DNA of 64,000 nucleotides. Source: SKLM01 sp964450435. GTDB taxonomy: Bacteria; Chloroflexota; Anaerolineae; B4-G1. The notes under the pieces were generated by a model, which did not search any database, was not told where the DNA came from, and saw only the letters and a list, made by a program, of their open reading frames with translations. The position numbers and the translations under genes are program-made. The stretch covers positions 62,001-126,000 of the forward strand of contig CAYVCX010000001.1 of assembly GCA_964450435.1 (NCBI GenBank), written 5' to 3'. Shown piece by piece: positions 59,750 to 64,000 of the stretch. The first letter of the stretch is position 1. Each line of letters starts with the position of its first letter.

Positions 59750-60736
59750 ATGCCCACGAACCTCCCTCCAGACTACTTCAAGATTGAGGAGGCCTTCAGG
59801 AAGGCGCGATCCAACGAGGAGAAGATCGCTTTGCTGAAGGAGATGATGAGCGTGGTGCCCAAGCACAAGGGCACGGACAGGCTGCGCGCAGATCTGCGCA
59901 AGAAGCTTTCCGCCCTGAAGCGGGCCCCTCGGGCTCGGAAGACGGTTGCTCAGTATCGATCCCCTTTCCACATCGACAGGGAGGGCGCAGGGCAGGCGGT
60001 GCTGGCGGGCCCGCCCAACACGGGTAAGTCGGCCCTGCTCAGGGCCGTGACCAACGCCTCCCCCGAGGTTGCTCCGTACCCCTTCACGACCTGGGACCCC
60101 ACGCCGGGGATGATGTTCTTTGAGAACGTCCAGATCCAGTTGATCGACACCCCGCCGCTCAACGAGGACCACGTCGAGCCCGAGTTGATGAACCTGATTC
60201 GGAGAGTCAATCTGGTTCTGCTGGTCATCGACTTGCAGGCGTACCCGCTCCAGGAGTTTGAGGATGCCACCGAGCTTCTTCAGGCGCATCGGATTGCACC
60301 TGCGCATCGCGAAGATGAGTATCGAGGTGAGAAAGGATGGAGCTTCAAGCCCTTCCTGGTACTGGTGAACAAGAGCGATGATCCTGACGATGACGAGGAC
60401 GTTGCCGTCCTGCGGGATCTGTTGGGTGCACAGTGGAACCTGCTACCCGTGTCGGCCGAGACCGGGCGAAATCTCGATCAGATGAAGCGGGCGGTGTTCG
60501 ACTCATTGGACATCATCCGGGTCTACTCGAAACCTCCCGGGGAGGAGCCCGATCTGAGCGCGCCTTTTGTGCTGGACAGGGGAAGCACGGTGGAGGATTT
60601 CGCTGCGAAGGTGCACCGGGATCTTGCCCAGACTCTCAAGACAGCCCGCATCTGGGGGGAACAGGTCTACGATGGGCAGATGGTGGGACGAGATCACGTG
60701 CTCCAGGACGGCGACGTGGTGGAGCTGCGAACCTGA
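59750..60736 (+). CDS. TGS-domain GTPase (Obg/DRG-like)
   Basis: 328 residues. The N-terminal 65 residues are helical (FKIEEAFRKARSNEEKIALLKEMMSVV). The GTPase domain has G1 GPPNTGKSALL, switch region APYPFTTWDPTPGM, G3 DTPP (unlike the usual DTPG) and G4 VNKSD. The C-terminal TGS domain (about 265-328) ends GDVVELRT. It resembles DRG-type translation GTPases. It is co-transcribed with the putative c-di-AMP cyclase. Confidence 0.88.
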   Translation: MPTNLPPDYFKIEEAFRKARSNEEKIALLKEMMSVVPKHKGTDRLRADLRKKLSALKRAPRARKTVAQYRSPFHIDREGAGQAVLAGPPNTGKSALLRAVTNASPEVAPYPFTTWDPTPGMMFFENVQIQLIDTPPLNEDHVEPELMNLIRRVNLVLLVIDLQAYPLQEFEDATELLQAHRIAPAHREDEYRGEKGWSFKPFLVLVNKSDDPDDDEDVAVLRDLLGAQWNLLPVSAETGRNLDQMKRAVFDSLDIIRVYSKPPGEEPDLSAPFVLDRGSTVEDFAAKVHRDLAQTLKTARIWGEQVYDGQMVGRDHVLQDGDVVELRT

Positions 60737-60760
60737 GATGGGGACCTTGTATCGTGCTCC

Positions 60761-61306
60761 CTACCCTGCATCCCCCTTGAGGATGGAGAGTTCCTCCAGG
60801 CCGGCGATCAGTCGCCGCACGCCCTGTTCTGGCGGCAGGGTCTCAGTATCCACCACGACATCAGGACTTTCAGGAGGCTCGTAGGGCACCTGGATTCCCG
60901 GCACCGTCGTCGCGTCGGCCGCTATGGCCTTTTCGTAGATCCCCTTCTCGTCCCGCTCCATGCAAGTCTCGAGGGAGCAGCGTACGTGGATCTCCGCGAA
61001 GCGCCTGATGCGCTCCCGGGCGTAGTTGCGATGCCGTCGGCAGTGAGCCGTGGCTGCGACTACCACGTTAATGCCGTTCTGTGTCAGGAGCTGCGCGACG
61101 AAGGCCACGACCCGGTAGAACCAGTCTCGCTCTTCGGCGCTGTACGTCGGTTCCGGCGTCAGCACGTCGCGGAGTGCGTCAGAGTCGAGAATCTGGACGG
61201 TGAGATCTCGCTCTCGTAAGGCCTGAGCCAGGCCATGAGCCAGGGTGGTCTTCCCCGACGCGGGAAGGCCCGTCAGCCAGACGCAAAACCCCGTTTCTTG
61301 ATCCAT
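60761..61306 (-). CDS. cysC: Adenylyl-sulfate kinase
   Basis: 181 residues. Phosphorylates APS to PAPS. P-loop GLPASGKTTLAHGLA, then ILDSDALRDVLTPEPTYSAEERDW, and the family block RDEKGIYEKAIA. GGAGG lies seven bases before the ATG at 61306, 13 bases after the APH-like gene. No ATP sulfurylase gene is adjacent, so use in sulfate activation for a sulfated product or other kinase role is inferred. Confidence 0.9.
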   Translation of the reverse strand: MDQETGFCVWLTGLPASGKTTLAHGLAQALRERDLTVQILDSDALRDVLTPEPTYSAEERDWFYRVVAFVAQLLTQNGINVVVAATAHCRRHRNYARERIRRFAEIHVRCSLETCMERDEKGIYEKAIAADATTVPGIQVPYEPPESPDVVVDTETLPPEQGVRRLIAGLEELSILKGDAG

Positions 61307-61319
61307 CTGTTGCCTCCGA

Positions 61320-62426
61320 TCAGACGAGATAGTCGTTGACCTGGTCGGGTTCAAAGCGTTCTGTTTCCAGCATCCTCTCGGTGAAACGGAATAGAGCCTC
61401 ACGGACCTGAAGGTCGACGTGCGGATACCACACCGGGCTCGCCAGCACGAGAGCGCGCCATGCATAAAATGGCTGTATCATCGTCAGGAGTTCGTCGTCT
61501 TCGCTCTGCTCCCGGTACTGGCGCCAGAAGAGCTGGTAAAGCCGTCGGAAAGGCCCGGCGAGCGTCCCGTGCTCTTGGAGAGAGAAGAAGATGTAGTTGA
61601 TGCTCATAGCGCTTACGTCGTCCGCAGGCTCTCCCCAGGCGCCACGGCTGCGGTCCAGCAGCGAGAAGTCCGTTCCTTCGCGGAAGAGCACGTTCCAGGG
61701 GTGGAAATCGCCGTGGACCTGGCTGAGCCGATGGATGGCGTCCTTGATCTGCCAGCGCCATGCCAAGCAGCGCTTCTCAATCGCCTCCAGGCGAGTGGGC
61801 GGAGCCAGGTCGAAGTCGGACGGGTAGTTATCGAGTATGCCCATAATGCCTTCGCCGTGTCCCATCAGGTCGCGAATCCGCCGTCGATAAAGCAGCGCAT
61901 CGGAGTGCTTTACGGCGTGGATCTCGGCGAGATAGTCAGCCAAAGCGAGGGCGCGATCCGCGTCTTTCGACTCCAGTATTTCGGTGTCTGAGACGCGGTG
62001 CAAGTCGGCTGCGTAGGGCTTTCCGTCCGCATAATGTGTCAGGTGGAAGAACTCATCTGCCTTCCCCACGGAGATCAACAGGCCGTCCTCGTCGACGGCC
62101 CCCACATCGAGCGAGCCCACGTGGCGGGGTAGCGCATTGAAGGTGGCGTGATCCAGCACCAGGTTGGCCGCCCGGTCGGAGGGGCGCTCGTGACCGAAGC
62201 CGCTGCGGGAGAGGGTATGAAAGACAAAGCGCTCCTCGTTCCCGTCGCAGACACACTCGATCAAGAGGGGCACTCCGTAGCCAAACTCTTTGAGCCTCTC
62301 GTCCCCGCCCTCGCCCCGCAGCTCGCGCACCGCGGATACCCGAACCTCGCCCGGCACGAGTGAGGTCAGATAGCGCTCCAGATCCTCCCGATCAAAGGGC
62401 AGGACGTTCGAGCTCTCCCGTATCAT
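61320..62426 (-). CDS. APH-family phosphotransferase
   Basis: 368 residues with the aminoglycoside phosphotransferase/choline kinase fold. The catalytic Brenner motif is QVHGDFHPWNVLF and the following metal aspartate is in SLLDRSRGAWGEPADDV. AGAGGAGATC precedes the ATG at 62426. Substrate unknown; homologues are often small-molecule kinases. It lies between a CPBP protease and cysC on one transcript. Confidence 0.82.
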   Translation of the reverse strand: MIRESSNVLPFDREDLERYLTSLVPGEVRVSAVRELRGEGGDERLKEFGYGVPLLIECVCDGNEERFVFHTLSRSGFGHERPSDRAANLVLDHATFNALPRHVGSLDVGAVDEDGLLISVGKADEFFHLTHYADGKPYAADLHRVSDTEILESKDADRALALADYLAEIHAVKHSDALLYRRRIRDLMGHGEGIMGILDNYPSDFDLAPPTRLEAIEKRCLAWRWQIKDAIHRLSQVHGDFHPWNVLFREGTDFSLLDRSRGAWGEPADDVSAMSINYIFFSLQEHGTLAGPFRRLYQLFWRQYREQSEDDELLTMIQPFYAWRALVLASPVWYPHVDLQVREALFRFTERMLETERFEPDQVNDYLV

Positions 62427-62473
62427 TGCGATCTCCTCTTCCGCGACCTCGCACGTCTGCGAGGGGGGGCGTG

Positions 62474-63505
62474 CTACACTGCCCGCTCGGTACACTCGGG
62501 CGGGCGGGCCAGGGACACGTGCAGACCGAGCTGGCCGTAGCGCCAGCGCACCCAGAGGGCAGTCAGCAGAACGCCGACCAGCATCGCCGCCAGTCCCAGG
62601 AATCCTGCCTCGGGCCCAAACGCCCCCCCGGTCCACAGCTCAGGCCCGCCCTGCTCGATCCGGATGAACGTCGCGGAGGTGAAGTCGCTGCCGCTGACGG
62701 GGAAGCCAAACACGTTGCCCTGGAAGAAATTCCACGTGATGTGCTGCCCGATGGGGATCGCCAGCTCGCCGGTGAGCACGTAGCCCGCCGCCAAGTGAAA
62801 CCCGGCGATCACGAGGTAGAACGTGCTGACCGGCGTGGCGTTCGGGTTTGCGGCGTGCAGGAGCCCAAAGAGGGCCGAGGTCAGCGCGGTGGACGTGACA
62901 ATCGCGCCGCGCGGGCCGACGACGCGCCAATTGAGCCCCTCGGCCAGGTTCTGGAGCTGGTAACCCCGACTGAACAGCTCCTCGTGGAACCCCACCGCGA
63001 GGAACGCGATGAGGGGTGGCAGAAGGGCGGGCACGAACCGCGCACCTGGTTGGCGAGTCGAGAACGTGTCGGTGATGGTGATCCATCCGGCTGCTAGCTC
63101 AATCAGGAATATGACCAGCATCAGAGCCGCGCCCTGAAACAGCCCGAAGCCCAGATCGACCCACCAATCATGGTTCAGGTGAAGGCCGAAGTTGGCGAAA
63201 GGACGGCGGTCGAGGAAACGACCGGAGAACCACACGCTGAGCGTGATCGCCGCGGTGAGAGACAGCTGCATCAGCAGCATCAACCGCGGGTCTTGTGTGA
63301 TGAGCCGCTGCAGCGCCTGGGGATCTGAAAGCTGGTGCATGTTGAGTCCCCGTCCAGCCAACGCGGCGCCGACCACAAAGGCTCCCAGGGCCATCTGCAC
63401 CAGGAGCATCACGACCAGGAGTGCTGCGATTTGTCCGACCAGACGCCAAAGCGTGCGCGGTCGCCGCTGATCGCTATTCCACAGGACGCTCTTTACAGAG
63501 TTCAT
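62474..63505 (-). CDS. CPBP-family intramembrane metalloprotease
   Basis: 343 residues with about eight transmembrane helices. The three CPBP motifs are intact: EE-x3-R in VGFHEELFSRGYQ, F-x3-H in LFGLLHAAN and H-x3-N in GQHITWNFF. Members act as CAAX-type proteases or in bacteriocin self-immunity. It is the first gene ahead of the APH-like kinase by 48 bases. Confidence 0.9.
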   Translation of the reverse strand: MNSVKSVLWNSDQRRPRTLWRLVGQIAALLVVMLLVQMALGAFVVGAALAGRGLNMHQLSDPQALQRLITQDPRLMLLMQLSLTAAITLSVWFSGRFLDRRPFANFGLHLNHDWWVDLGFGLFQGAALMLVIFLIELAAGWITITDTFSTRQPGARFVPALLPPLIAFLAVGFHEELFSRGYQLQNLAEGLNWRVVGPRGAIVTSTALTSALFGLLHAANPNATPVSTFYLVIAGFHLAAGYVLTGELAIPIGQHITWNFFQGNVFGFPVSGSDFTSATFIRIEQGGPELWTGGAFGPEAGFLGLAAMLVGVLLTALWVRWRYGQLGLHVSLARPPECTERAV

Positions 63506-63704
63506 CGATTCCTTCCCTGGTGAGGTTTTGGATGTGGGACACCTGACAAGCTGGTGCGCCTCAATCCGGAACGGCAGAAGTGGTCAATGACTGTCTCTCG
63601 GGGTCACGTTGGCGAATGTGCGTTGCCCCAATGCCGGCACCATCTGCGTCACCTGTTCGTCCTTCGGTGGGCGTGAGACTTGACCCCACGACTGTGCCGC
63701 GAGG

Positions 63705-64000
63705 CTAACCGAGGGGTGACTCGAAGGGCAGCTCCGCTTCCACGTGCACCACCTGGGTCGGATACGGCATGTCGATGTCCCGTTCTTCAGCGACTGCGTT
63801 TATCGCGTCCACGACATTCGAGTGCACTGCGAAGACACTGTGTGTCTGCTGGTTGACCCAGAATCGCGCCGCGACGTGTAGCGCTGTATCGCCCAGCTCC
63901 TGCGTAAAGGCCTCGGGGGGCGGGTCTCTCAGCACCCCCTCAGCGTCCTGGATGACGTCCAGGATGATCCTCTTGGCCCTCGCTATGTCCTGGCCGTAGC
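63705..64000 (-). CDS. Mechanosensitive channel MscS family, C-terminal part (start beyond window)
   Basis: The last 97 residues are visible. YGQDIARAKRIILDVIQDAEGVLRDPPPEAFTQELGDTALHVAARFWV and AINAVAEERDIDMPYPTQVVHVE match the cytoplasmic vestibule of MscS channels (DI-x-A-K, PYPTQ). The membrane part lies past the right edge. Between its stop and the CPBP gene (63506-63704) I see nothing certain. Confidence 0.88.
   Translation of the reverse strand, partial: YGQDIARAKRIILDVIQDAEGVLRDPPPEAFTQELGDTALHVAARFWVNQQTHSVFAVHSNVVDAINAVAEERDIDMPYPTQVVHVEAELPFESPLG

Overview
The window is GC-rich, densely packed bacterial DNA, most likely from a Chloroflexota (Anaerolineae-like) genome or metagenome bin. 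That placement is an inference from gene content: a translin homologue, a DUF3467 protein, an EF-Tu-domain-2-like mini protein, a korDABC ferredoxin oxidoreductase, a Dna2/Cas4-like membrane protein and GAF-rich kinases. No rRNA, tRNA, CRISPR array or prophage was found. A run of exactly 100 N (10937-11036) marks a scaffold join. Most promoters share a strong -10 (TATAAT, TAGAAT, TATACT), often as an extended TGGTATAAT, with a TTGnnn box 16-18 bases upstream.

Layout. 1-9.4 kb: dnaE (cut by the left edge), ornithine aminotransferase, a membrane-anchored protein, tilS, an EF-like mini protein, prfB with its programmed +1 frameshift, and ftsY. 9.4-12.9 kb: myo-inositol-1-phosphate synthase (cut by the N gap) and an FGGY sugar kinase. 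13-18 kb: korDABC operon and a divergent hcp with two promoters and a perfect palindrome. 18-20.7 kb: a phosphodiesterase-like membrane protein and nadE. 20.7-30.4 kb: one eight-gene operon for a surface polysaccharide (GDP-4-keto-6-deoxymannose reductase, GDP-mannose dehydratase, phosphohexomutase, TatD, polyprenyl synthase, three glycosyltransferases). 30.4-31.7 kb: a decayed ISAs1-type element. 31.7-45.3 kb: multi-GAF kinase, receiver-kinase hybrid, YtxH protein, a lipoprotein with a degenerate zinc-peptidase motif, glutamine-amidotransferase-like hydrolase, rplS, a glutamate dehydrogenase and an HK-RR pair. 45.6-48.5 kb: transketolase and fdhD.

48.4-51.3 kb is the most unusual region. One promoter precedes two overlapping small genes, ssb, a DUF3467 gene, a translin-family gene, and two coupled genes that together make one Cas4-like Fe-S nuclease fold. 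Each of the last two carries one transmembrane helix, and the predicted cluster cysteines are split 1+3 between them. There is no CRISPR array nearby. 51.3-57.1 kb: a second glutamate dehydrogenase, gatB, and an operon of DUF362, small PAS and class I aminotransferase genes. 57.4-64 kb: comB-like phosphatase, PIN-domain protein, a diadenylate-cyclase-domain protein beside a TGS GTPase, then on the minus strand a CPBP protease, an APH-like kinase, an APS kinase and the end of an MscS channel.

All gene names rest on motifs and remembered family features. No database search was possible.
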